In this document: positions 27,245 to 35,519 of the stretch, piece after piece
Layout of the letters: every line of letters starts with the position of its first letter
Numbering within the stretch: the first letter of the stretch is position 1
Assembly: GCA_024280215.1 (NCBI GenBank)
Contig: JAJRQO010000021.1
Location: 115,523-179,522 of the forward strand
Reading direction: 5' to 3'
Source: Candidatus Zixiibacteriota bacterium
GTDB taxonomy: Bacteria > Zixibacteria > MSB-5A5 > GN15 > FEB-12
Length of the DNA: 64,000 nucleotides
The notes under the pieces: model-generated
Database searches by the model: none
Seen by the model: only the letters and a program-made list of their open reading frames with translations
What the model was told of the DNA's origin: nothing
Made by a program: the position numbers and the translations under genes

Positions 27245-27908
27245 ACGACCTCATCTTAAAATAGATTTTATAATTATTTAATCGGTTAGTTTATTAAATA
27301 TATAAAAAGAGTTTTTTATACAAGGAAAATCTTTTGAGATTATACATTTTAGTGTTTTGCACTATATATAGGAAAAAAATATTTTAACCATTGTAATTTA
27401 TTACAAAATCTACTTTTTTTAGAAGATTTTATAAACAATTAAGGTTTACCTTTTTTTATCGCTGATCTATTTTTAATATATTTCCTCAACAGTAAGCAAT
27501 CTCTTTAGTTTCTAACCATCAACATGGTGCGACCTTTTATCTTTAATGCAAGCTCTATTAAAGCTAACTCAGTAGGATATTTTAGAAGTATCTATACGGA
27601 CTTAAAATCTTCTTCAATTAAATTTATATCCCCTCACACAGCATTCACATTACTAATAATAAGTTGGGTAGATGTTTGTATAACCTTTTGTAACAAGACC
27701 AAGTAGTTAGTATTATTTGGAATGTTATGGCCGAGAACTTGAGAGACATATCGAACTTTGTTATATGAAAAATCGTAATAATTGGAAAAGTTTTCGTACT
27801 AATAAAGCCATTATTTTATGGCCGAGAACTTGGGATTTATAGCGGATTTACATTTATGATAAATAGTAACATTGGGGAAATTTATAATTTGAATAAAGCC
27901 ATTTAAAA
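27245..27908. other. Non-coding interval between epimerase operon and tRNA-Ser
   Basis: This 664-base, very AT-rich stretch has no reading frame I would call a gene. It must contain the promoter of the epimerase operon, but I see no clear -35/-10 pair. Towards the tRNA it carries two copies of TTATGGCCGAGAACTTG (27725-27741 and 27816-27832) and two AATAAAGCC-led hairpins (27801 and 27892). These suggest small duplications downstream of the tRNA gene. Confidence 0.5.
27725..27832. repeat. Duplicated 17-nt sequence downstream of tRNA-Ser
   Basis: TTATGGCCGAGAACTTG occurs identically at 27725-27741 and 27816-27832. The second copy overlaps a GCCAT/ATGGC hairpin. A similar hairpin at 27898-27912 overlaps the CCA end of the tRNA gene. 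It may be a relic of duplication. Confidence 0.55.
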
Positions 27909-27996
27909 TGGCGGAGGAGGTAGGATTCGAACCCACGGTACCTTGCGGCACAACGGTTTTCAAGACCGCCGCATTCGACCACTCTGCCACTCCTCC
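27909..27996 (-). tRNA. tRNA-Ser(UGA)
   Basis: On the minus strand an 88-nt class II tRNA is read. The acceptor arm GGAGGAG/CTCCTCC pairs fully. The anticodon loop CTTGAAA gives anticodon UGA. A long variable arm is present, the T arm contains GGTTCGAATCC, and discriminator G and CCA are encoded. The long variable arm and anticodon both indicate serine. A small GCCAT/ATGGC hairpin with TTTATT follows at once and may end transcription. Confidence 0.96.
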
Positions 27997-28066
27997 GAAG
28001 GATTGTAGAGACAAGCGATAATAACAGATTTTATCGGTCGTTTGTCAAGAAATTATTTTATCAAAT

Positions 28067-28099
28067 TAAAAAAGAGGAAGGCATACAGCCTTCCTCTTT
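28067..28099 (-). terminator. Strong intrinsic terminator after the 28.1 kb lipoprotein
   Basis: AAAGAGGAAGGC / GCCTTCCTCTTT form a perfect 12-bp stem around a 5-nt loop. On the minus strand it is followed by a run of Ts. It lies 23 nt after the stop. Confidence 0.9.
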
Positions 28100-28121
28100 G
28101 TGACTTTCGATGATATGAAGA

Positions 28122-29030
28122 TTATTTTCTCGATGAAATTTTCCCCAACTTTGCCCCAATAGCAGTCGGTCCGCAGGTTTCCGTCACTGACCAAGTTGTT
28201 GTTCCATCACTATACGTGACAATTTCAGATGTTCCGTTAAAGGTTATTGTAATAGTCCAAGTACCGTCAATATTCAATGAATCAAGAGATGAACCTTGAC
28301 CGCCTATACAATTTAGCATAATATTTTGAGTCCCAACAATTTGACCAGATGTTATACAATCGTCAAGTGCATCAATAACAAATACTAAGTTCGTTATTGT
28401 AAGAGTGTTATTCATATCTAAACTACAAGTATCAGTTAACTCTACATAAGTTGCTGTAAGTGTATCATTTGTATTTCCATTAATTGTAACAACTCCAAGA
28501 GAATCAAACGTTGTTGCAGAAAGATCAAAGGACTGATGTCCTACACCTGAGCCGAAAGTATTATTTTGAAATGCATATTGTGCACGAATTTTGATTCCAT
28601 TCATTGTTGAATCAGGTAATGCAACAGGTGTATTATTAACAAGTGTTTGAATTGAATCAATTCCCTCTACTATTGTCGTATCGGAAAATTCAACAAATGT
28701 CGCAGCATAATCGAAGATATGCCAACCGTTGGAATATGAATAATTATTTGAAATGACAATTACAGTATCTGCTGTAGCTTTTGTATAAGCAATTTTAGAT
28801 GGTGCTGCTGATGGAAATTGCATTTCTAGTAATTCAAAAGATAAGTCCAAACCGTTACCAGCCATTTCTGATGAAACAGTTCCAATAGAATCAGCAACAA
28901 ATTGGAAAGATGCTGAACTCGTATCACCTATAATTAAATTTGACTCTGTTGCTGAATCTGAACCACAACCAATCATGCTTATCACAGTAATACAGACTGC
29001 AACAATCGTTAATAAACTAAATTTTTTCAT
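28122..29030 (-). CDS. Lipoprotein of unknown function
   Basis: This secreted lipoprotein of about 302 residues has the signal MKKFSLLTIVAVCITVISMIGC, with the lipobox Cys in MIGCGSD. The mature part is Ser/Thr/Asp-rich and beta-strand-like, with many short TITNLVFVIDA-type segments and no recognised domain. Three scattered cysteines could form disulfides. The second ATG (29030) is preferred over 29036, because AAGGA is then 6 nt away. It has its own promoter (29071-29099) with a palindrome in the spacer and its own terminator, so it is a single-gene unit divergent from the metal-regulator operon. I do not recognise its function. Confidence 0.8.
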   Translation of the reverse strand: MKKFSLLTIVAVCITVISMIGCGSDSATESNLIIGDTSSASFQFVADSIGTVSSEMAGNGLDLSFELLEMQFPSAAPSKIAYTKATADTVIVISNNYSYSNGWHIFDYAATFVEFSDTTIVEGIDSIQTLVNNTPVALPDSTMNGIKIRAQYAFQNNTFGSGVGHQSFDLSATTFDSLGVVTINGNTNDTLTATYVELTDTCSLDMNNTLTITNLVFVIDALDDCITSGQIVGTQNIMLNCIGGQGSSLDSLNIDGTWTITITFNGTSEIVTYSDGTTTWSVTETCGPTAIGAKLGKISSRK

Positions 29031-29070
29031 TTTCATTCCTTCTTGTAGAAGTTATTATTTTAATACGTTT

Positions 29071-29099
29071 ATTATATATCGACTAAATATTTAGTACAA
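29071..29099 (-). promoter_or_regulatory. Promoter of the lipoprotein with palindromic operator
   Basis: On the minus strand TTGTAC, 17 nt and TATAAT form a strong sigma-70-type promoter. The perfect palindrome ACTAAATATTTAGT (29082-29095) overlaps the -35 element and spacer, where a repressor would block polymerase. Confidence 0.65.
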
Positions 29100-29147
29100 C
29101 TTAGATAAATTTAATCCAATTTCAACAAAAATATTACCATAATATTT

Positions 29148-29163
29148 ATTACCTTAAGGTAAT
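29148..29163. promoter_or_regulatory. Metal-regulator operator, upstream copy
   Basis: ATTACCTTAAGGTAAT is a perfect 16-nt palindrome just before the -35 box of the DtxR/MntR-like gene. The same sequence with one change recurs at 29206. It is the likely autoregulatory site. Confidence 0.75.
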
Positions 29164-29170
29164 ATTTGTC

Positions 29171-29198
29171 TTGACTTACCATATAAGTGTTATATATT
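29171..29198 (+). promoter_or_regulatory. Promoter of the metal-regulator/ZIP operon
   Basis: TTGACT (29171-29176), 16 nt and TATATT (29193-29198) stand between the two palindromic operators. The downstream operator covers the expected start of transcription. Confidence 0.7.
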
Positions 29199-29205
29199 CA
29201 AATAA

Positions 29206-29221
29206 ATTACCTAAAGGTAAT
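29206..29221. promoter_or_regulatory. Metal-regulator operator, downstream copy
   Basis: ATTACCTAAAGGTAAT differs from the upstream palindrome by one base. It lies just after the -10 box and ends before the GGAG ribosome site. The centre-to-centre distance between the two copies is 58 bp. Confidence 0.75.
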
Positions 29222-29234
29222 ATATGGAGATATG

Positions 29235-29720
29235 ATGATTTTAACTGCTGTACAACAAGATTACATTGAGACTATCTATAAACTATCGTCCGAGCTTACA
29301 GATAAAAAACTTCGGATTACTGATATCGCTGAAGCATTAGGTACTAAACTTCCGACAGTAACCCGCACAATTAAAAAATTAGTTGAATTCGGATACGTAC
29401 ATCATGAAAGCCATGGCGGTGTTCTACTCACTCCAAATGGTACAAAAATAGCTGAAGAACTTGCTCATTTACATAATGACCTCATACGCTTTTTTACTGA
29501 TGTTTTAGGAATGACTAAAAAACAAGCGATGATTGATGCCTGTCAAGCCGAACATGCTTTCTCATCTATCTCAGCACAAAAATTACATGAATTTCTCATC
29601 TACTATCGAAATTTACCAGAAACAGAACAAGAAGTAATTTCGAGATTTAAAAATATTAAAAACAAAAAAAATGCGTTTAAAAATTTGCCGACTAATCAAA
29701 CTTCTGGTTGGCGAGCTTAA
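29235..29720 (+). CDS. DtxR/MntR-family metal-dependent repressor
   Basis: This 161-residue regulator has an N-terminal winged helix (ITDIAEALGTKLPTVTRTIKKLVEFGYV) and a metal/dimerisation domain, with no SH3-like third domain. Aligned to MntR, the ligands are D9, E12, H80, C103, E106 and H107. The Asp resembles MntR D8, while the Cys at the MntR E99 position resembles DtxR C102, so specificity is not obvious. ATG at 29235, 5 nt after GGAG, is chosen over the ATG immediately before it. Two palindromes flank its promoter. It is followed after 17 nt by a ZIP transporter, so it probably represses metal uptake when Mn, Fe or Zn is plentiful. Confidence 0.88.
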   Translation: MILTAVQQDYIETIYKLSSELTDKKLRITDIAEALGTKLPTVTRTIKKLVEFGYVHHESHGGVLLTPNGTKIAEELAHLHNDLIRFFTDVLGMTKKQAMIDACQAEHAFSSISAQKLHEFLIYYRNLPETEQEVISRFKNIKNKKNAFKNLPTNQTSGWRA

Positions 29721-29737
29721 ACATTTAAGGATTTGTA

Positions 29738-30502
29738 ATGACAATAATTGAAATGGGAATACTTGCATCTGTTCTTGCTGGACTCGCGACTGGAGTTGGA
29801 GCTTTGCCTGCCCTCTTTTTTAAAAATGTTCCTGATAGAGTATTAAACACAATGCTTGGCGGAGCTGCTGGTGTTATGCTTGCGGCGACATCGTTCTCCC
29901 TAATTGTTCCAGGTATTGAACATGGTAACGATATTTGGCCTGGCATGGGAGTTTATGTTGTTTCTGCGGGCATGATGTTTGGTGCTATCTTTTTAGACCG
30001 TATTGACAAATGGATTCCGCATGAACATTTCCAGATGGGACATGAAGGACCTTCAAGTAAAATGAAACGTATCTGGCTATTCATCATCGCAATCACAATT
30101 CACAATTTCCCAGAAGGTCTCGCTGTTGGTGTCGGATTTGGAGCTGGTGATGTAGGGGCTGGTACTTCACTTGCAATCGGTATTGGACTACAAAATATGC
30201 CAGAAGGTCTCGCTGTTGCTCTTCCTCTTCTCAGTTTAGGGTATAGCAAATGGAAATCTGTCGGTATTGCGACCGCTACTGGGCTTGTCGAACCTATCGG
30301 AGGTCTGCTTGGTGTTGGTATGGTCACCGAATTTCAACAAGTGCTTCCAATCGGTTTAGCTTTTGCTGCTGGTGCGATGTTATTTGTTATTTCAGATGAA
30401 ATTATTCCAGAGACACATTCCAAAGGTCGCTCACGTACCGCAACATTCGGCGTCATGATTGGTTTTATCATTATGATGGCAATGGATAACTTATTAGGAT
30501 AA
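29738..30502 (+). CDS. ZIP-family divalent metal transporter (ZupT/GufA-like)
   Basis: This 254-residue inner-membrane transporter has about eight helices. The two metal-binding signatures are present: AITIHNFPEGLAVG in helix 4 and GLQNMPEGLAVALP in helix 5. These carry the His, Asn, Pro and Glu ligands of the binuclear site. A short His-containing cytosolic loop (HEHFQMGHEG) may bind metal. Imported metal could be zinc, iron or manganese. It follows the DtxR/MntR-like gene and shares its double operator, which supports metal-repressed uptake. Confidence 0.9.
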   Translation: MTIIEMGILASVLAGLATGVGALPALFFKNVPDRVLNTMLGGAAGVMLAATSFSLIVPGIEHGNDIWPGMGVYVVSAGMMFGAIFLDRIDKWIPHEHFQMGHEGPSSKMKRIWLFIIAITIHNFPEGLAVGVGFGAGDVGAGTSLAIGIGLQNMPEGLAVALPLLSLGYSKWKSVGIATATGLVEPIGGLLGVGMVTEFQQVLPIGLAFAAGAMLFVISDEIIPETHSKGRSRTATFGVMIGFIIMMAMDNLLG

Positions 30503-30503
30503 C

Positions 30504-31595
30504 ATGTCATCTACAAAAATTGCAATTTTAAACTCACGGCAAGGCTTATACCCTTGCCGTTTGCATGAATGGGTTAAACAAACTCTCAAAGTTCTTCACT
30601 CGCTACGAAAGTCAGAAACAATTATTGTTTCATCTATTGGTATGTCGACATGGGACATAGTCACAATTATCGCATCAAAATTACAGCTTCGTTTAGAACT
30701 TCATATACAACAATCCGAAAATATTTCAGATGAAAACATGAAAAATATTATTGTTAGAGAGTACAACCTAAACTCATCTCTTGTATCGTTTATTATGATA
30801 GATAAAAATGAATATAATAAATTTCAAATAGCCAGAGATATATCAATTTTAGATTCAGCGGAAAGACTCATTCCAATTTCTGTTCGACCGAATGGAAATT
30901 TAGAAAAACTTCTTCTTACACATGACAAAAAAACAGACAACTCCTTTCAGCTACCATATAAGAAAAAAAGAGATAAAATATCATACACTCTAAAAGAAAA
31001 TGAGTCAAACCCAATAATAAGAACTATCAAAGATACATATATTTGCCATTGGACAAGAACCTCAAAATCAAAATACAACCACGAACGGGAATATGATTTC
31101 TACAATAAAATTCTACAATCAGATTTATATCCACGGACTGCAATTCAAAATTTATTACATATAATCGAGCATCAAACTATTTATGCAACCGCTACTCATA
31201 TGTCACAAAACATTCCGACAGTCTCTTTTACATCACTTACTCCAATAGAGATGATACCTCTTTTCAAATGGCGAAGTCGTTATAGTGAGATGTCATTTGA
31301 ACCGTATGGCATTGGTATAAAAAAAGAAGTCACTTTCAGCAATAATATTCAAGAAGTTATCTACTATGACAAAACTCAAAAAAATATATTTACTGAATCA
31401 GATGAAGAAATCTGGCTTACACAATCAAATGGGATTGTTACAAATTGGGAGAAAGAATGCGAACTTCGTCACTTGGGTAATTTTAATTTCTCGAATATAT
31501 CAGTTGAAAATATCCTGCTTTTTACTCGTTATAAAAAAGAAGCCAGTCAACTTCATGAGTTAACCGGCTATAAAACTATCTCTTTTGAAATCTAA
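30504..31595 (+). CDS. Unknown two-domain protein, possibly SLOG-like plus AbiGi-like
   Basis: This 363-residue cytosolic protein starts one base after the ZIP stop, with AGGA 6 nt upstream, so it belongs to the metal operon. The N-terminal half (about 1-140) alternates strands and helices (ETIIVSSIGMSTWDIVTIIA, RLIPISVRPNGNLEKLL) in a Rossmann-like way that recalls nucleotide-sensing SLOG folds. The C-terminal half (about 175-340) has CHWTR, PTVSFTSLTPIEMIPLFKWR and EPYGIGIKKE...EVIYYD. These resemble abortive-infection AbiGi-type proteins. Both resemblances are from memory and weak. I do not claim a function. Confidence 0.6.
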   Translation: MSSTKIAILNSRQGLYPCRLHEWVKQTLKVLHSLRKSETIIVSSIGMSTWDIVTIIASKLQLRLELHIQQSENISDENMKNIIVREYNLNSSLVSFIMIDKNEYNKFQIARDISILDSAERLIPISVRPNGNLEKLLLTHDKKTDNSFQLPYKKKRDKISYTLKENESNPIIRTIKDTYICHWTRTSKSKYNHEREYDFYNKILQSDLYPRTAIQNLLHIIEHQTIYATATHMSQNIPTVSFTSLTPIEMIPLFKWRSRYSEMSFEPYGIGIKKEVTFSNNIQEVIYYDKTQKNIFTESDEEIWLTQSNGIVTNWEKECELRHLGNFNFSNISVENILLFTRYKKEASQLHELTGYKTISFEI

Positions 31596-31615
31596 TCTAT
31601 TTAGTATTATTTGTT

Positions 31616-31708
31616 GTGTCGGGTGTTTTCACACTTTAGTGTGATACACCTGACATTTCTACAAATCTGTCAGTTCTCAATTCGCTAAAGCGAATAAGGA
31701 ACTAACAG
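31616..31708. repeat. Twin-hairpin dispersed element, copy A (inverted)
   Basis: Two palindromes 12 nt apart. The first (31616-31654) pairs GTCGGGTGT with ACACCTGAC around CACAC-TTTA-GTGTG. The second (31667-31708) pairs CTGTCAGTTCT with AGGAACTAACAG around the core TTCGC-TAAA-GCGAA. It is the reverse complement of the arrangement at 47524-47617. It lies after the 3' end of the metal operon. Confidence 0.75.
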
Positions 31709-31721
31709 AACAATTAACATT

Positions 31722-31750
31722 GGCAGAACCACTAAAGGGTTCTTCCCTAC
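31722..31750. repeat. Short dispersed palindrome, copy 1
   Basis: GGCAGAACC, ACTAAA and GGGTTCT then TCCCTAC. The same sequence of about 28 nt recurs at 47470-47497. Here it ends on the stop codon of the subtilase gene. Confidence 0.75.
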
Positions 31751-34680
31751 TATTTTAGTAATAACATCTTTCTACTTTGACTAAATGAATCTGTTGTCAG
31801 CTTATACAAATAGATTCCCGATGCGACATCTGATGCATCCCATATAATTGTATGCACTCCCGCTTCGGCAGTTTGTCTTTGATTGAAAACTTTTTGTCCA
31901 ACAAGATTAAATATTTCAAAATTATATTCTGTCGAATTAGGTAATTCAAACTGTATAGACGTTGTCGGATTAAATGGATTTGGAAAGTTCTGGTTCAGCG
32001 AAAAACTTTGAGGTAGTTCACCTGGTCCAAAATCATCTCCGATATCTGTCACAAATCCAGCATAGGCAGATTCGGCATCCATAGAAGTTTGCTGTATTGC
32101 TGGATATGTATCACCAGCAATCAGAGCAAAAGCAACCGTATCGGTTTGCCCATCCGCAAGTGAAATTTGAGCAGTTGTAAATTGTAATAAATCAGCTTTA
32201 GAAGTTTTAAATGTCTCACTACCGATGAATCCATTTGACAATGCAATCGCTTTATCGTTTTCTGTAAATCCATCCAATGCTCCGAAGCCTGGATCGATAA
32301 AATCACTCGTTTCGGTAAATGATCCCGATGGTGACGGTTGTAAAACTTTTACTCCACGATAATTCATAATTATTCCCGAAGAATCTGTTGCAAGCCAAGA
32401 AAATTTATCAAAAAGTTCATAGCCACCAACGTTATTCCACCAAACTGGTTCTACATCCCAGTTCATGTAAATACTCACATTCAAATTATTCACCGCAGCA
32501 CCTGAATTGTTTCTTATTAAGTATCTCAAAATTAACAGATCTTGATATGGACCATAATCAAATGCATAACTTTGTTGTACCACTTCCAGTCCAATAGGAT
32601 TCTCGGCTCTTGAATCAGAAAATTTTGCGTAGGTTTGTTGTGTTACTCCAATTTTAGGAGAGACAAATCGGATATCACCTCCAGGCATAATCTGAAAGTC
32701 GCCATCAGGCTCTTGTGCTACATTGAAGACACCATCAGAAATCTGTAACGAATCCAATCCGATAAGCAATCCACCCTCATACAATTCATTTGGGCCTCCC
32801 GTATATCTAAATCCTCTTCCATCAACAACAGGAAATACAGACAGAGCATTAAAACCAAACGCTCCAAAATTAGAAAGTGAAAATTCGATATTACCGACAT
32901 TATGGGTAACAAATGAACGAGATGTTTTTGGCTCTACAAGAAAATATATTTTGATTGTATCGGTTAGTTCATCACTTACTAATTCAACATCCAAAGAAAG
33001 TATCGTTCCAGCAAGCAGTGTGTCATCAATAGCAACATCAAATGTCGTTACTGCTCTCAAAGTATCACCCTCATTAATATCTCCTAATGCTGTAAATCCT
33101 GAGATGACATGTAAGGCAGAATTCAAACCTATAATAGTTGCAGAGACATTTGATGCCAACGCACCCGTATTTTGAATTACGATTGTTCCAACAACTGTAT
33201 CACCTGCAACAATCGGCGGTGTATCAAATGAATAGAGTGCAAAATTTGGAGTTGTATTCACAGCAGACAAAGCAGTCAAAGCAGCTACACAATCAATCCT
33301 ACCCCATCCGTAATCATTATCTGGTCCTACACTTCCCATATCTATAGCAGATGTCAATATTGCTTCTTTAATTTCAGCAACGGTAGCATTTGGGTTCTTC
33401 TGACGCAACAATGCCACCAACCCAGAAACATGTGGTGCCGCCATAGATGTACCAGTACTCACAGAATATAAACCATTTGGCATAGTAGATCTCACAGTTA
33501 CACCAGGTGCTGAAACATTTGGCTTAATCTTCCCTAATGGACAGATTGACGGACCACGTGAAGAAAGATTATTGATGAGTCCTGTCGTATGGTCGAGATT
33601 TCCAACCGCAAAACAATCAAGAGAGTCATTGGCACGATTGGCAGGATTTCGAATCGTAGATGCACCACTAGTTCCTTCATTGCCAGCAGCAAAGATATTG
33701 ACCGTTCCCAAAGCTTCTGAATTCTCAATCAAATCATAAAAAATATTTTTACAATCAATGTTAGGCACTCCCCAACTATGATTAATAACATCAGGTAAAT
33801 CGTCTATTGTATTTGGGTTGCCATCAGGATCAGCCGCCCATTCAAAGGCATCAATGATAGATGCATACACGTCGATGACCGCAGCAGAAATCCATTTTGC
33901 CTCTGGAGCGACACCAACCGTATCACCCGTAAGGGTATCAATACCAACCATCAACCCCATAGTGTGAGTTCCATGATACCTGCAAACCGAACCGATACAA
34001 TTAGTAAAACTATGTGGAGCTAAAACTTTTAATGAGGGATCAAACCATGCTGCCAACGAGTCGCCATCAAGACCTTTCCAACTATGCTTCAAAGCAGGGT
34101 GTTCCCCGTCTACTCCTGTATCAAATGAACAGACAACTGAACCAGCACCCGTAAACCCCATACCCCATGCGACTGGAGCATTGATGTACGTCAGGTTAGA
34201 CTCTATACCAGCAGTAGCTTTTGATGAACTTGTTTTCACATCCTCTGGTTCAATCGAAACCAACTGAGGGATTGTTTGTATTTTTATAATATCAGAGCGA
34301 CTCGATAGTTTTTCAATTTCCACAACAGACAACTCAACATCTATTATATTCACCATCCAATGAGGTTTAATGTTTTGAACAGAAGTTTGAGGCAGCCCAT
34401 GTAAATAGTTGAGCAAAGATTGTTGAGCTTGCTCGTGCGAATTTTTCAGACTTCCGACAACAGCGGTATACCGCTCTGCACGTGATTGTCTGGCTGCCGT
34501 ACTCATTGAATGAATCAGTCTTTTATCAACAACCTTGGGAAGCTCAAGCCACACACGAATGAGTTGATTCGATTGTGTAAGGTTCATCTGCGCCTGTAAT
34601 TCTTCTGATATTTCAGATGAGAATCCTGTTAATGGTAAACTTATAAATATTATGACAAGAATTGTTCGTAAAAATCGCAT
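31750..34680 (-). CDS. Secreted subtilisin-like serine protease with sorting domain
   Basis: This 976-residue exported S8 peptidase has a signal peptide (about 1-21) and an I9-like inhibitory propeptide (about 35-145). The catalytic domain has D187 (SFDTGVDG), H236 (YHGTHT), oxyanion N334 (AAGNEG) and S412 (GTSMAAP). Beta-rich repeats follow (around 480-600). The C-terminal domain begins near NQNFPNPFNPTTSIQF and ends GIYLYKL...KMLLLK. All triad residues are intact. The sorting tail suggests delivery to the surface or outside by a type IX-like route. It is divergent from the gene at 34841. A nutrient-protein-degrading or processing role is likely; the target is unknown. Confidence 0.93.
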   Translation of the reverse strand: MRFLRTILVIIFISLPLTGFSSEISEELQAQMNLTQSNQLIRVWLELPKVVDKRLIHSMSTAARQSRAERYTAVVGSLKNSHEQAQQSLLNYLHGLPQTSVQNIKPHWMVNIIDVELSVVEIEKLSSRSDIIKIQTIPQLVSIEPEDVKTSSSKATAGIESNLTYINAPVAWGMGFTGAGSVVCSFDTGVDGEHPALKHSWKGLDGDSLAAWFDPSLKVLAPHSFTNCIGSVCRYHGTHTMGLMVGIDTLTGDTVGVAPEAKWISAAVIDVYASIIDAFEWAADPDGNPNTIDDLPDVINHSWGVPNIDCKNIFYDLIENSEALGTVNIFAAGNEGTSGASTIRNPANRANDSLDCFAVGNLDHTTGLINNLSSRGPSICPLGKIKPNVSAPGVTVRSTMPNGLYSVSTGTSMAAPHVSGLVALLRQKNPNATVAEIKEAILTSAIDMGSVGPDNDYGWGRIDCVAALTALSAVNTTPNFALYSFDTPPIVAGDTVVGTIVIQNTGALASNVSATIIGLNSALHVISGFTALGDINEGDTLRAVTTFDVAIDDTLLAGTILSLDVELVSDELTDTIKIYFLVEPKTSRSFVTHNVGNIEFSLSNFGAFGFNALSVFPVVDGRGFRYTGGPNELYEGGLLIGLDSLQISDGVFNVAQEPDGDFQIMPGGDIRFVSPKIGVTQQTYAKFSDSRAENPIGLEVVQQSYAFDYGPYQDLLILRYLIRNNSGAAVNNLNVSIYMNWDVEPVWWNNVGGYELFDKFSWLATDSSGIIMNYRGVKVLQPSPSGSFTETSDFIDPGFGALDGFTENDKAIALSNGFIGSETFKTSKADLLQFTTAQISLADGQTDTVAFALIAGDTYPAIQQTSMDAESAYAGFVTDIGDDFGPGELPQSFSLNQNFPNPFNPTTSIQFELPNSTEYNFEIFNLVGQKVFNQRQTAEAGVHTIIWDASDVASGIYLYKLTTDSFSQSRKMLLLK

Positions 34681-34840
34681 ATTTTTCTCCAGTACTATAT
34701 TGACGAAAGATGTTGTCAGTCGTTTAAATCTTTATACTCTTTAAAATAGCTATCTTTTGAAAAAAGAACAGGGAAAAATTTGATTTTTGAGTATAAATCA
34801 CATACTATTTAGACAAAGTTATTTTAAGAAGGATTAACTC

Positions 34841-35353
34841 ATGAATTTTAAAGATTTAGATAAAGAACAACTTTTAGGAGTAATTGAAGATTTTTCAAAA
34901 AACTGGCTTGCCCATGATGGTCTCTGGTTTCAGGCTGTCGAACGTGGTAGTGACATGAAAACCGCTATTCAGTATGACTCCGAAGCATGGGAAAAGTTCA
35001 CGATAATCGAAGCAAAACGAATCATGAAACGTCATAACATAGCCGAGAACTCAGGCTTGGACGGACTTAAAAAAGCTCTCGGTTTCAGACTCTATGCTGC
35101 TATCAATGTACAAGCGATTAAAAATGAAACCGACAATTCATTTGAATTTTACATGATTGAGTGTCGGGTACAGACAGCCCGTGTCAGAAAAAATATGCCT
35201 CTCTTCCCATGTAAAGAAGTTGGCATTGTCGAATACACAGGCTTTGCCAAAACTATCGACCCACGAATTAAAACCGAAGTCATCTGTTGCCCTCCAGATT
35301 TAGAGGCTGGCGATAAATTCTACTGTGGTTGGAAATTCAGCATTGATGAATAA
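34841..35353 (+). CDS. DUF6125-like protein
   Basis: This 170-residue cytosolic protein resembles, from memory, the DUF6125 family. The hallmark features are WFQAVE near residue 30, IIEAKRIM, a block CRVQTARVRK...FPCKEVGIVEY and DPRIKTEVICCPPD...FYCGWKF, with five conserved-looking cysteines. Some relatives are described as thiazoline-hydrolase-like, but I cannot confirm a reaction. AGAAGGA precedes the ATG. It ends at a bidirectional terminator shared with the convergent epimerase gene. Confidence 0.75.
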   Translation: MNFKDLDKEQLLGVIEDFSKNWLAHDGLWFQAVERGSDMKTAIQYDSEAWEKFTIIEAKRIMKRHNIAENSGLDGLKKALGFRLYAAINVQAIKNETDNSFEFYMIECRVQTARVRKNMPLFPCKEVGIVEYTGFAKTIDPRIKTEVICCPPDLEAGDKFYCGWKFSIDE

Positions 35354-35362
35354 TAATTTGTA

Positions 35363-35406
35363 GGTCGCGTTCCAAGCAACTTGTTTACAAGTTGCAGAAC
35401 CCGACA
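35363..35406. repeat. Intergenic palindrome of the TAGGTCG...CCCGACA type
   Basis: Outer arms GTCGCGTTC and GAACCCGAC flank an inner hairpin GCAACTTGT-TTA-CAAGTTGC. Related flanks occur near 47403 and in the groEL terminator at 46884. Confidence 0.6.
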
Positions 35407-35428
35407 GTATTATAAATTATGTGCAATA

Positions 35429-35465
35429 AAAAAAGTCACCCATCTTACCGACAGGTGACTTTTTT
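35429..35465. terminator. Bidirectional terminator between convergent genes
   Basis: AAAAAAGTCACC / GGTGACTTTTTT form a perfect 12-bp stem with a 13-nt loop. It gives a U tract on both strands and serves the genes ending at 35353 and 35520. Confidence 0.92.
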
Positions 35466-35484
35466 ATTATATTTTACTGTGCAT

Positions 35485-35504
35485 GGCAGACGTCCTCGTC
35501 TGCC
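35485..35504. repeat. Small perfect hairpin
   Basis: GGCAGACG, TCCT and CGTCTGCC. It is 15 nt before the stop of the minus-strand epimerase gene. It resembles dispersed palindromes seen elsewhere in the window. Confidence 0.55.
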
Positions 35505-35519
35505 TTAAGATAATATCTT

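Noticed and set aside
27524..27706. Possible 60-residue plus-strand gene
   Set aside because: No ribosome site, low complexity and no recognisable features.
27811..28014. Reading frame across the tRNA-Ser gene with [14 protein letters not shown]
   Set aside because: This is the well-known false translation of a tRNA gene read in its own direction; the tRNA is clear.
35035..35060. Partial match of CATAGCCGAGAACT in the DUF6125-like gene to the 17-nt repeat near the tRNA
   Set aside because: It lies within a good coding region and is imperfect; chance similarity is sufficient.
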